Assembly (NCBI GenBank): GCA_947579605.1
Contig: OX388318.1
Span: 12,927,763-12,991,762 of the forward strand
Length of the DNA stretch: 64,000 nucleotides
Direction: 5' to 3'
Origin: Athripsodes cinereus
Lineage: Eukaryota; Arthropoda; Insecta; Trichoptera; Leptoceridae
Numbering within the stretch: position 1 is the first letter of the stretch; the number at the start of each line of letters is the position of its first letter. Of this stretch, positions 31,775 through 43,112 are shown piece after piece. Made by a program: the position numbers and the translations under genes. Under the pieces are notes generated by a model. It had not been told where the DNA came from and searched no databases. It was given only the letters and a program-made list of their open reading frames with translations.

Positions 31775-31885
31775 CGAGACAACGTCACCCCCAGGAAAAC
31801 CGCCAAAACGATGGAGAGATAGCTCGGCATCCACCTCCCAGGAGCAGGCTACGAGAACAAGAGGACACAGTCCTAACTTACATTT
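31775..31885 (+). mobile_element. LINE H: C-terminal relic (GKPPKRWRD type)
   Basis: One frame reads RQRHPPGKPPKRWRDSSAST, SQEQATRTRGHSPNLHLSS. 'G(K/R)PPKRWRD' is the typical motif before the last helix of RTE-like ORF2. It is a short relic without paralogue here. Confidence 0.45.
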
Positions 31886-31924
31886 GAGTTCATTTTAATA
31901 AAATAATAATCATTAAACAAAAGT

Positions 31925-32280
31925 TTTATATATATAACTATCTGATCTGGCAAACGTCGTTTTGCCATAAACATAAGTTCTTGATTACTAATATCGCTAT
32001 TAAAAGTGGTTAATGGAAGAAGGGTGAAAATTTAGGGCTGTATGTATTCTTTAATGCCTCACCTTAAAAAAAAATAAAAAAACTTAAAATTCGGGGTGGA
32101 CCACCCTTAACTTTAAGGGGTATGAAAAATAGATGTTAGCTGATTCTCAGACCTACCCGAGAAGCACACAGAATTTCATCAAAATCGGTCCAGCCGTTTT
32201 GGAGGAGTATGATAATAAACACCGTGACATTTCCCACAAGTGGGGAAGCGACTGGACCAGCTTTCATACATAAAAAGAAA
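31925..32280 (+). repeat. RTE-like non-coding repeat with M1-like end
   Basis: The start 'tctgatctggcaaacgtcgt' 'tttgcc' and the later 'tttcatcaaaatcggtccag' 'ccgttttggagga' are signatures of a repeat class common in insects (recollection). The copy runs into 'caccgtgacatttcccacaa' 'gtggggaagc', the reverse of an M1 terminus. Confidence 0.5.
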
Positions 32281-33171
32281 TAAATCAGTAATTTTTGAGT
32301 AAATGAAAAAAACTAGATATAATTATGTATTTCAATCATCATCATTGAAATAGACATTTTTCAAATTAATATCTCGTATAAGATTTTTTCAGGAAGCGTA
32401 TTGGATATAAAATTTGTGTAAAAAATTATATGAGAATATTAAACAAATTAATGATGTAATTATTTTATATATATGAACATATAAAATGAAGTATGTCATG
32501 GCTTCTTTAATAATATTTTTCGTTTGATAAACATATTAAACATTTTCGTACAATTTACTGCCTTTTAATTTTTTAGGTAGATACATGTAATACATGGAAA
32601 ATTTCAGAGTAAAATTTAATATATCATGGTTAATGTCGCATAAATGAACCAAAAACGAAAAATATTGGTAATATCTGATATTATTTTATTCAATATGATT
32701 TGATACTGTACATATTGATTTTGCATGAATAGAACCTTAAATGTGCTCATTATATTATTCTAGTTACTCATTAAACAGTTTCGACATGTTTGTGGTTTTA
32801 TCGATTAAATAAAAATATTTATGTAGTTTTAAAATATAGAATTTATAAAATGGAAACCGAAGTTTTACACAAATTATTCTGTGCGAGAGAGTTTATTTTT
32901 TTAAACTTGATTTTTTTTTTGTAAATGAAACAATTATTAATTTATAGTTCGACATGCTATGTCTTTTTCAAGCTCACTGAGAAAACTAGGTAAGTAATTG
33001 AAAGATATTTTTTAAGTAAAACTCAAGAAATTATTGTTTCATTTACAATTAATATGGAGTTTTACAAAAAAAAACATAACTAAAATACAGTAGTATCTTT
33101 GTCTCTTTTAAATTGATATTCTAAATTTTATAATTTTCTGTAAACTTTGTTTTTATGATATAATTTTTAAC
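32281..33171. other. AT-rich sequence without a recognised gene
   Basis: Nothing is recognised. Confidence 0.4.
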
Positions 33172-33350
33172 GCTCCTCCTGAGTGCATGAGGCAGGGAAC
33201 AACATTCTATATTCAAAGAGTCTCTCACTCCTCCGAGTGCAATGTCGTGGTCATTGAAATGGTGCACTTTGAAAGAGTGTGATCTGCTGATCACAGAAGA
33301 AATAGCAAATCGAACAATGGTATTTTTTTCATTCATTAATACCATCATGG
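33172..33350 (-). mobile_element. LINE A relic
   Basis: 'aacgctcctcctgagtgcat' 'gaggcagggaac' and 'tctctcactcctccgagtgc' match the reverse of the LINE A 3' end (compare 437-540). An M1-like end 'ataccatcatggcatctctc' follows at 33340. Confidence 0.55.
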
Positions 33351-36149
33351 CATCTCTCGAGTATTTGTTGTTTTATTAATGTATAAATAAACATATTAAA
33401 TTCACATTTGAAAGTAATTAACATTTGATACTATATTTTATTTTAAAAATTCCAATGATTATATGAGAGTATTTAAAATCGTGACAAAGAATTCACCTAC
33501 ATACGAGTACATAATAAATATCTGGAATTTGATTTTTTGCTAATATATTTTATTCAAAGACTTTTAATTTGGTTAATTATACATCCAGCTTTGGGCGAAT
33601 AGCAGCACTTTTTCATTCGACAAAGAGTTTACTACAGCCAGGCTTTATGCATGCAGTTCAAAAGGATTTTGTTAGTAAAAATTACTTGGATAACATATGG
33701 AATTTGAGTAATAAAAAGCTCCATTTGAAATTCGAATGTCTTTTAAAATTGAAAATCTAAATACAGCTTAACATAATATACTATAGAAAAATATGCTTTA
33801 ATATGAATACTACGTTTCATGAGTAGGTACTTACCAATATATCAATATCTGTTAAGTACATAATTTTTGGTTAATAATTAGGCGATGAACCATCCCGAAA
33901 TCTGTCATTTTTAACAAAGATAGGACAGGACTACTTGCATGTATATGACAAACAGTTTTAAAAATAAACGTGCAGAAAAGTATGTTCGCTGACTCTAATA
34001 AAAAAAAAAATGTTTGTTAGAAAAACATAAGTCTAAAATTCATAAAAATAAAGTTTTTGCGTACTTTTTTTAGTATCTTTAGAATCAATATACAACTAAT
34101 CACTGAATCATTGTTTACAAGAGTCACTCATATAATATGTATGTGTGTTTTGCTGAAATAACACAAAATATAAACTACATTTTGAAAACGCCCAAACCAT
34201 AGAGTTTCAAGCATTCTTTCCAAAATACTCCTCTCGCATCTGCTCATTCTTCTAATATAACGTTATTTTTCTCTTTGTTTTTAAAATATTAATGTCGGAA
34301 AAGAAAACAGATTTCGAGATTTATATTTTTTTGAATTCATTGTTTTTCAAGTCATAAAACCTTTTTGAGTTAATAATTTACCAAATTCTGACTAACTTAA
34401 ACAAAATAAAGCTCGCAGACAGGATATACAATATGTATCAAAAATCTAATTTAATATCGAATATTAAACTACTAAGAATAATAAAAATGTTAGACAGTAT
34501 TGTAAAACAAAAAACATTACACCAAACACCTTAAATAGGAATATTATTACACAGACTATGTAAACAGCTAAACAATAAAAAGAAAACGACTTCTGGTGCA
34601 GAAGATAAAAGCTGTTAAAAGCGATAATAAAAAATCCGCCATAATATCTCGTATATTTAAAAGAATTATTATGAAATACAATGTACATAAATGTTACAGT
34701 AGTGTAAAAGTACAGCCTTAGAGTTATAAACTAAATTCAAACTACAAGTATATTAAAGTGGAATCATCTGAGTCAAAAATATTACCAGCAAACAAACAAC
34801 AAAAGTGTTCAGGGAAGAAAGAAACGATACTATATAATCGTTAATCTCTTTAGACAAAACAAGTTAAACGTTATGGCGTTTTCTGTCTGAAAATTCCATT
34901 TATGATAATTATGCATTATTGGATAAATCGTACATTACTTGCTGTTTTGACTAATTTAAATGCTCATCTCTATTTTAGAAGCTTGTGGAAAGAGGTTCAG
35001 AGAGTAACCAAATAAATGAATTATTAAAAACCTGTTATTACCAAGACATTTCAATTGGATGGACAACTATGTGGACACAATATTTTACAAAATCCAATCG
35101 GAAGAAGTAATAAAAAGGTGTATAGATTCCGCCCCTGAATAGACTTTAGTTGGTAGATATACGAAAGTTTATGCCAAAAGAAAATTTCTTTAAACATTAG
35201 GTTTTGGCAACACAAAACAGATGGCTTATTTTAGAGTGGGTGAGAAGTACGTTTAAAAAAATCTATGGTTTATGAGACATACATTTATCGTATCGCTTTG
35301 CCATTGGTGAAGCGCTAGGTACAAAATCAGTAGGACCCTAAGATTTCTCATGGGAACAACATTATTTGAAATATTGAACTAGAAAACGTACACTTGTACA
35401 GTATGAGATACTGTGGGCCCGTTGGTATTTGTCAGATACGAATGTTGTAACTGAAACTGAGAGAAAGAGAGAATGAAAATCATTGGTATATTTTGTACGT
35501 TATTTCGAAACGGCAAGGGAACGAGTATTAATATGATCTGAGAGATTTGGAAGAGATGTTTTGGACAAGTAGTTTTTTATTCTGTTGTCTGATTTAATAT
35601 CCTGTCGGACCCTATAACAATCGATAACCTAACCAGTAACGCTTTGAACGAAAATATGACGATTAAATTAAAAATATTTATGCGTATATAAATTAATCTC
35701 ATTTTTTTTAATTCCACTAGGTTTACTTTGAGTGTCTAGTAAAGTTTTTTCCTCTTTAAACGTAGGTGCCTCTTGGTAAGATGGACAAAAAATCTCTCCT
35801 AATCAAATCTTTTTATACTAAATGAGTTGTGATTCTTGTTAAAGGACAAATTAATAGGTGCTTTGGCTCTAAATGAACAGAAAAAGTGCTGGAACGGCAA
35901 CCAAATGTTGGAAAAACTAAGGCTGAATAGTTGAATGGTGTGAAAAAAGTCGCTAGAAGGAAATAGAAAATCATAGATGGGCCTAAAGACGGACTCGCAA
36001 TGATTGATAGGTCTCGCAATGATCGCAAAGGAAAAGAATTAAAACCCTTCTCATGGCTTTTATTTGCGATTTTCTGAAATAGTTTATGTAACCATATATA
36101 CATTTTATTATTAAATCGTATATGTATTAATGTCAACATGGTTCTGAAT
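33351..36149. other. AT-rich sequence without a recognised gene
   Basis: A patch at 35880-36060 ('gggcctaaagacggactcgc', 'gaaaagaattaaaacccttc') may be very old retroelement sequence. I cannot place it in a frame. The rest is featureless. Confidence 0.35.
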
Positions 36150-36420
36150 AATATGGCACCTCAGTCATTATCTGAGTTATGTTTCATCAAAACACTTGCA
36201 AATAGACCCCTACCCTCAGGAAAAACGTCCATAAACATATGCTGGAAGAAATCAACAGTGCCAACAAGTTCTGCTTCTTGAACAGTGTTTTTAAAGTCGC
36301 AGAGCCCGTCATCTGGAATCGATTCCCTGAGAACCTTAAAAAAATTACCAATAAACAAATTCAGGAGTAAACTAAACACATATTGAGATGTATACTCCAA
36401 TAAACAGTGCGGAAGCTATC
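36150..36420 (+). mobile_element. LINE I: C-terminal relic
   Basis: A plus frame reads FLNSVFKVAEPVIWNRFPEN, LKKITNKQIQE, stop. 'WNxLPENIKKxxNxxxFK' is the usual end of CR1/Jockey-type ORF2. The opposite strand has a longer open frame (36161-36400) that I read as its shadow. An alternative is that the minus-strand frame is real, because it contains DDGLCDFKNTVQEAELVG. Confidence 0.35.
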
Positions 36421-37284
36421 ATCCGTTATTATCACCATTAAAACCTATTAAATCTAATCATGAAATATCTTATTTACATACACGGCAAGTAGTCTAGCCA
36501 AATTTCCGAGCAACAGAAATCCGTTATCCGGTTTCTAGACAAACTAATTTTTATCTCATCACTACTATAAATAATACAAATTAAAAAAACTACAATATGT
36601 ACCGTCAGAACTGAAATTAATATAATAATAATATTATTTAAATTGAATTTTTCAAATCACCTCTTTGATATCGTACACAAAGACAAACTATATTAAAAAT
36701 GGGAAATGTTATTAAATCTCAAACTACACAGGATTATGTTAATAGACGAAATGCTGTTATTTTAAATTCAATGAGTTTTACATAAAAATACCTATGCAAT
36801 AATATGTAAAAGTCAGCGCATACGCGTATAAAATGTATCTACCGACTTTATGAAGGAGAAAAAGTAAATAATGTATGAACGAACACTAATTTGTTTTTCA
36901 ATTTTCTCTCAGCATCTACATACATGTGGGATTTGTATTAGGCATAGTCTTTTCTCGATACACAAGTAGGTAACTGGATAATATAAGAAGCTCTTTTGTA
37001 AAAAAATTAAAGACAATCTTATGTGTGTTTGTTCATACATTGTATAAAGATTCTGTTGATCACAGAATAATATTTTTTTAGCGAATTATCTAGTCAATCT
37101 CAATGATTAGACTAAACTTACCTCAACTAATGATATGAACGGTGGAATACTAAATGAAACGATTTATTCATTTCCCCACTGCTAAATATAGGCCGTCTAA
37201 ACTTTCCCATTATTTCGGTTTAGCATAACCAAGCCACTTCATTCCATAACGTAAACCAATTTTTTGTGTCTCATTACTACTACT
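36421..37284. other. AT-rich sequence without a recognised gene
   Basis: Nothing is recognised. Confidence 0.4.
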
Positions 37285-37415
37285 ACTATACTATTCCATC
37301 ACGGCATTTCCCATAAGTGCATGCAATAATCATGCAAGCTTTCCTCTCCGTTTTAAAAAAATAAATAAGGCATTCAGGATGGTTAGGAAAACTCATAGCC
37401 GAATTAAAGATGTAA
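37285..37415 (-). repeat. M1 repeat, minus-strand copy
   Basis: 'ccatcacggcatttcccata' 'agtgcatgcaataatcatgc', then 'ggcattcaggatggttagga' and 'actcatagccgaattaaaga'. The middle 'ctgctggctacccc' block is deleted. Confidence 0.6.
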
Positions 37416-37599
37416 AATGAGTTTATTTAAACGTCTATTTATGTTTTCTTTCTATCGGAGAGAAAGAGGAAAGAATGTTTGATCGGTGTTCAAGGCAGGT
37501 TAAAACCCTTTTGTTCACGAGGTGTTATGATTCTTGAATGGGGCCTTGCGATGATTTTTCCACAAAACGGCGCATCTTAGAAAAGTTGTCTAGTTATTA

Positions 37600-37850
37600 T
37601 TATTATTATCAGTTTTATCAGAGGGAGGAATGTTTAAATCAGCATCTTCTTCTTTCCGTGCCATGTCAGGTTCCCCCGATGTTGGTGATCACTCCGGCGA
37701 AAACCTCCCTGTCCTGTGCTGCTCTGAACAGGTCATCCACTGTCCGGATTCCGGTCCACTCTCTAATGTTGCGCAGCCAGGTCATCTGCTTTCTGCCAAC
37801 CCCCCGTCTTCCCTCTATCTTGCCCTCCAATATAAATCAGCATACGCATA
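37600..37850 (-). mobile_element. LINE B: C-terminal fragment, intact frame
   Basis: The minus-strand frame 37666-37833 reads ILEGKIEGRRGVGRKQMTWL, RNIREWTGIRTVDDLFRAAQ, DREVFAGVITNIGGT, stop. It is followed by 'gaagaagatgctg'. The same protein ending occurs at 16545 and, frameshifted, at 50774. The GRRGVGRK..WLRNIREWTG block is a well-known RTE-like C-terminus in insect genomes. The G+C-rich island stands out from its flanks and appears to be the youngest LINE B copy. Confidence 0.8.
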
Positions 37851-39471
37851 AAAAATTTACATAAATCATGATTAATTTTGATTCGTTCAACGAGTGAAAA
37901 GAATATTAACCAAACGGTGCATTTCATTGAAGATTCACCATTTTATCTATAAACGAAATTTTTATTTTTACTGTTTACCGAGCAATAACAGGTTTTAAAC
38001 TAAATATGTAGTATTATTAAATACATAACAGTAGTCACAGAACCAAATAAAATATTAAATATTATTATACCACTGAGAGAGAACATGGTGAATGTTGTGT
38101 ATGTGTGATGTTTTTATTCTTTCCACTTGGAATTATCGTCTCTGGCGTACGAAGGTCACCCACTGCCAGCACAGTACAGTATGTTTATAGTTTATTTTCT
38201 ATGTCATAAAGAATCTTTGATAATAAAACCTTCTCTACTAGAATGGAATACACTGAATATAATAAATTCAAACTAAGAAAGGATAATATGACTTTTGCTT
38301 TGAAGAAAATGATATTCGATTATTCTTTCATACATCGAAACCTTGTAGGAGCAGGTACTTATATCATATTTTTTATTTTCGTTTATTTCAGAAGGATAAA
38401 TCATTTGCTATACATTTTTATAATATAAAGTACCTATTTGTACTATGATATTATCTATTAGTTGACTTTTTAAGGATCACTTTCGAATAATATTGATCCA
38501 CTCGTGGATGACAGAGGTTTACCAAAATTTAGAGTGATGTTTAAAAAGTTGTATGTTAAGTAATATTCTACCTATTGTCACTCACGCAGGTGTAAATATC
38601 CAGTGAAAAGTGAAAACTATATTAATATATACGTTTGTCAGTTGTCGTGAATTTATGGCCATACGTTCATTGATACTGCCTTCAAACAGACGAAAATCTG
38701 ATGACGCTGTAAATTTCATTTCTTTTTGTTTTTAGAACATATGTGATTTTTGTAGTTGTTAAGTTTGATGTTGTCGGAAAATATATAAATATATACATGT
38801 TCCAAAAATAATAAAAGCATAAAGTCAAACTTTTTTATATATTTTTTTGTTGTGAAAAACATTTTTAATAATGCCTAATATTGTTTATTGTTACTCCTAC
38901 GCATGTGTATAATTTCACCCTTAGATAGTTATATTTTTTTTTTAAATTTCACTATAGTGTATCTACTGTTAGTTGAACATTATTAAATTTATTTTTAGAA
39001 AATTCTTCAGGCAGTACTAATTTGGGGCATAATCCTACAAAATAATATATTGTATGTTTGTATATAGAACACTAGATTCAAGCACAGTTTAAACGAACTA
39101 AGTACTATTCTATCGCACTGTATGTATTGTTGACAGACTTGCGACAGTTATTAAAATATAGTCAAGTATCAAATAAAAAAAATATCATGAAATATGAAGG
39201 ACAAAAAAGTAAAAACATAAATGTGTGAGCAATTTCCACTGCGTGTGGTGAGAGGGTTGTGTGACTTTTTTGTTTGTTTCATGTCTAGTGTACAATGATG
39301 TATATTGTATTTACATGATGAGGAGAATATTATTACGACGACAATATGTAAATGGTTGATAGAATACAATTTATTATCTTATTATTGGAGAACTTTTGAT
39401 TTGGATTGTAACAAATAATAATTATAGAGAAAAGTAATGGCAGTATCACTCATATATTGGGTGCAATGCCA
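37851..39471. other. AT-rich sequence without a recognised gene
   Basis: A small patch at 38100-38170 ('ggcgtacgaaggtcacccac') resembles 11730-11760 weakly. Nothing else is seen. Confidence 0.35.
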
Positions 39472-39473
39472 AA

Positions 39474-39493
39474 AGAGAGAGAGAGAGAGAGAA
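39474..39493. repeat. (GA)n microsatellite
   Basis: About nine GA units, with a few A-rich flanking bases. Confidence 0.85.
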
Positions 39494-39720
39494 ATGTGTG
39501 AGCAAATTTCTCATTACTTATCACGATAAACTCATGGGTCGTCGTTTATTGTGTAGTCTATCAAAAATATGGCACATTTGTAAATATAATTACGTAGACT
39601 CTTCAGATTTATTACCTTCAGAAAGGAGGAATATTTTACATTAAAACATAGAGGTTCATGTAAAATAAAATCACTGTAAAGTGTCAATATATGCCAACGA
39701 GTATTTATAAACTGCGGGGC

Positions 39721-39867
39721 TACTCTTGACAAAACTAAACACGATCTTAATCTAGTCTTGATCTTGATCATACGACGAACGGCGGTGTTTTTGACCGTAG
39801 TCCCTTCGTGCGTCGTATGATCAAGATCAAGACTAGATTAAGATCGTGTTTAGTTTTGTCAAGAGTA
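39721..39867. repeat. Perfect 57-bp palindrome with 33-bp spacer
   Basis: The arms 39721-39777 and 39811-39867 are exact reverse complements ('tactcttgacaaaactaaac' ... 'gatcatacgacg'). Weak similarity continues about 8 bp outward. The spacer contains 'ggcggtgtttttgaccg'. No core of the P1-P4 type is present, so this is a different foldback class. Perfect arms imply youth or ongoing arm-to-arm correction. Confidence 0.9.
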
Positions 39868-39879
39868 ACCCTGCTGATA

Positions 39880-41214
39880 TAATCTAAAAAAATCTTTTAT
39901 TAACCAATAAAGTCTGAAAAATTAGGTACTTTTCAACTATTTTATTGGTCATTATAAATACTAATAACAAGTTCTAATCTCTTGGAAAATAAGCATTAGG
40001 CAGACGGGGAAAACACACCTGTGATTTTTCAATTTTCTTTTATTTCTTGTCTCATTACGCCACGGCTTGTCTTGTGAAATAATATGTTAAATTTCCAATA
40101 CATATACATATGTAACTTGTATCGATTAATGTAAGAATGTTTCATACATTCGCAATATGTGCGTCAGAAAATTTAAATGTAGGTACTCACAAATCAATGA
40201 AAACGAATAAAACAAATACTCGATTATATTGATTATATGGGGAAAGGGCTTGGTTGGTATAGATTGTTAATGACAAATATCCTCACAGATTCACTGTGTA
40301 CATATTTTCCCTTTCTTCCATATACAATTTGCAGAAGGCTTGATAAATAAGATAATTGATCTGATTCAAATGATTATAATAAGTTAAATACTGTGATTAA
40401 AAGGAACGAAATAAAACAGTAATATTTTACTTACATGAAATGTGTTTTTCACTAAGTTTATTCACCTTGTATAAGTTAACAATAAAATGTTAGTAAAGTG
40501 TATTAGTACTTAGACTAAAATATGTTATCAGCTTAACGTTCAAAAGAGATCTGAAGCTATCTAACTATTCATTCTTTCCACAAGACATAGTTGTTCAGGA
40601 AATAGTGGTAAAGGAAAAATCTAGAACTTACATCAGGAAATATTCATCGCCATCTACCTATAATAGTTGTAAACTAATACCTAGCTAGCTACCAAGATGG
40701 TTTAGTAATTATCTTCTACAACGTGTTTCTTGATAATTCGGGTAGATGTCGCCACAATAACTTTCATAACACCGGAAAAATAAAAACTATATTAAAATAA
40801 TTCCCTATAATTACGCGTTCGGAAAATGATTGTCTATGTTATCATGTTTCTTGTGAAAGAAAATCTTCTTTAAATATATTGTTGGTACAATATGGCATTT
40901 ACTATCTTCAAATTAGTAATCTCAAATATCATATATTACTTTATGGCACTAAAGCACGACCTATAGATATATTTATTAGATGTAGGTACTAATTACACTA
41001 ACTTTTAAAATATGTGACATGATGGTATACATGTAAAGAGATTAAATTGGCTACATAGGGCTACACATTTAACGTGTTCGATCTATTTTTTTTACTGCAA
41101 TAGATGGATTCATTCATCGCCTTTTAACCATTTTATCATATATTTTTAGTCATTTCTCACTTTGTAGGTATGTCCCACCCCAGAATTCATGTGATAACTA
41201 CAATCGAAGATACA
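39880..41214. other. AT-rich sequence without a recognised gene
   Basis: Nothing is recognised. Confidence 0.4.
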
Positions 41215-41217
41215 TTA

Positions 41218-41272
41218 CCTATTACATACATATATTACATACATACATACATAATTACATACATACATACCA
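41218..41272. repeat. (TACA)n-type microsatellite
   Basis: Repeated 'tacatacatacat' strings interrupted by ATAT lie at the reversed 3' end of the next LINE fragment and could be its tail. Confidence 0.7.
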
Positions 41273-41430
41273 TCACGCCGCTTCCTTCGCGGGGTAGGCA
41301 GAAAGGATCGAGCGCCACTTCCTTCTATCCTTGCATACATCTTTCGCTTCCGTCACTGTCATACAATTCCTCATGCATGCTCTCTCGTTCAATGTGCTCA
41401 ACACGTGACCTGTCCTGTACATACATTACA
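41268..41430 (-). mobile_element. LINE C-related 3' fragment
   Basis: The plus strand 'accatcacgccgcttccttc' 'gcggggtaggcagaaagg', 'tccttgcatacatctttcgc', 'tcatacaattcctcatgcat' parallels LINE C at 9280-9400 base for base in order. The minus strand would encode a RASMRN-like to CKDRxKW-like segment with frame breaks. Confidence 0.55.
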
Positions 41431-41560
41431 TTTTAATAATAACTTTATTCAATCAATACATATACATATATACACACAAAATCAAAGACAATACATCACC
41501 AATATGGATACAATAATGTTGCAGCAGCCTCACTAGGTTCCCTGTATCGAGGCGTCCTGC
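41431..41560 (-). repeat. LINE 3' UTR remnant
   Basis: 'taataataactttattcaat' on the plus strand is a reversed AATAAAGTTATTATTA end. 'gcctcactaggttccctgta' 'tcgaggcg' lies upstream in minus sense. Confidence 0.45.
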
Positions 41561-42474
41561 GTAAAAATTAAATAACATGCAATTAATAAAATATTAAAAA
41601 TATCCAATCTAAAAATCCATAAATGAATTAAAAATTAATAAAAGTAAATAAGTCAATTTACAATGGGAAAATGCGCAACTCTCAGCATGATTAAGTTAAC
41701 AAATGTGCCAATGAGTTATATATTAAGTTAAATGAATTAATGATTTTATGATTATATGAATGTGTGAATAAACGATCAAATAAATGAATGAAAACCAAAG
41801 AAATTGAGACAATACAGGAAAAATGATCCATTATATAGAACACTAATCCATTTTATAGAATATCCTTAGTAATTTAAAATTATATAAAATAGGTTACATC
41901 ATATTATGTATACTCGTGCATATTGATCTACTTTATAATATAATTATGTAGAACACCCGGATCTAAAATAATTTAAAACATTAATTTGTTAGAAGCTATA
42001 TACTGAGATAAATAAAATAAACAGTTTATAAACAAAATATTTTAAAATTAGCATATTATTCTCATAAGCACCTTTGTTAAACATAATAAAGTTAATATTG
42101 ATAAATGATATCTCGTTTAATGTCTATACACCTACACTTTGTAATAACACTTATTTTAAATGAATTTAAGTAATATAATTTAGTAATGAGGCAAGGATAA
42201 ATTAGTCGGTATGTTAAATTAACTTTAATCAAGTTTCTCACATTATTATCATTAATAAGTTTAAGTTGGATTTTTAAGAGATCATGTGTGAATAAAATGA
42301 TTGGGTTACTGTAATTAAAAATAATTTAAAAATTGCCGTGATTCTAATCACACATTAATACACATGTATTGTACGTATCGAAGATATTGGTTTTAAGTTT
42401 TGAAAATATACAATGTTTCTTTTTGCCACTTCACACCTCTTTGCACACTTCTGTCACATTTCTATAAAGTTGGT
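41561..42474. other. AT-rich sequence without a recognised gene
   Basis: Nothing is recognised. Confidence 0.4.
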
Positions 42475-42477
42475 ATT

Positions 42478-42560
42478 TGTGACCGACGGTTCCTGGTGTA
42501 AATTCATGTTAAATTAATTGTCGCGAGCCTTGTATCCATTTATCGCCGGGAGATGTTATC
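42478..42560 (+). repeat. P2 foldback element, head portion
   Basis: 'gtgaccgacggttcctggtg' 'taaattcatgttaaattaat' matches the head of the element inserted at 22989. It is followed by 'tgtcgcgagcc', the reverse of the P2 core's 'ggctcgcgac' end. Confidence 0.5.
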
Positions 42561-42626
42561 TAGTTACTATTTTTGCCTATGGAGTGAAAGGTTAATTATT
42601 AAGATGATTCTAATATTTGATAATAT

Positions 42627-42668
42627 AAAAATAGTTAATCCGACTTAGGAGTCGGATTAACTATTTTT
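42627..42668. repeat. Perfect 19-bp hairpin
   Basis: The arms AAAAATAGTTAATCCGACT (42627-42645) and its exact complement (42650-42668) are separated by TAGG. It looks like a terminator, but there is no gene before it. It could be a short foldback relic. Confidence 0.8.
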
Positions 42669-42929
42669 TTCAATTATTATTTTCAAGGAATATGGAATAT
42701 CTCACCTGGCGATATAAAATATTAATTACTTATATTTAATAAGCAATAAAGCTATGTTCAAATTTGTTAAGTGAATATAAAAAATGGAAATAAATAAAAG
42801 AATTATCTCTTCAAGTTAGAAGTATAAAAACAAGTTAATATTATTATTTTTCTACTAAAATAATTATTAATTCCTGAAGGGTTAGTGATTATATTTGATT
42901 TCTTACAAGATTATTATAATTTTTTAACT

Positions 42930-43112
42930 CAAGTGGGTGGATATACAAGCAATACGACAAGCGCGGGAGGCGAGGTCAAGATCGTCCAGTGGTCGGCGAA
43001 AGAGTCTTCTGCTCTCATCATCAGGCTAGCGTAAAGTTACTTTACTTCAGTAAGTTACTTTACGCTAGCCTGATAATGAGAGCAGAAGCTCTAAAGCCGG
43101 CTCGCGACCAAT
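42930..43112. repeat. P2 palindrome with two inverted core copies
   Basis: The arms about 43001-43043 and 43047-43092 are near-perfect complements. On the minus strand (43026 to 43001) the core reads CTGATGAT, GAGAGCAGAAG. On the plus strand (43066-43106) it reads CTGATAAT, GAGAGC-agaa-GCTCT, AAAGCCGGCTC, GCGACC. The plus copy keeps the self-complementary AGCCGGCT but has lost CG before AAA. Confidence 0.65.

Noticed and set aside
36161..36400. 79-codon minus-strand frame (DDGLCDFKNTVQEAELVG).
   Set aside because: The plus strand gives a better-known LINE C-terminal pattern (WNRFPENLKKITN), so I preferred that. I am not certain.
42627..42668. Perfect hairpin followed by T run, like a bacterial intrinsic terminator.
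   Set aside because: The window is eukaryotic and no gene precedes it.
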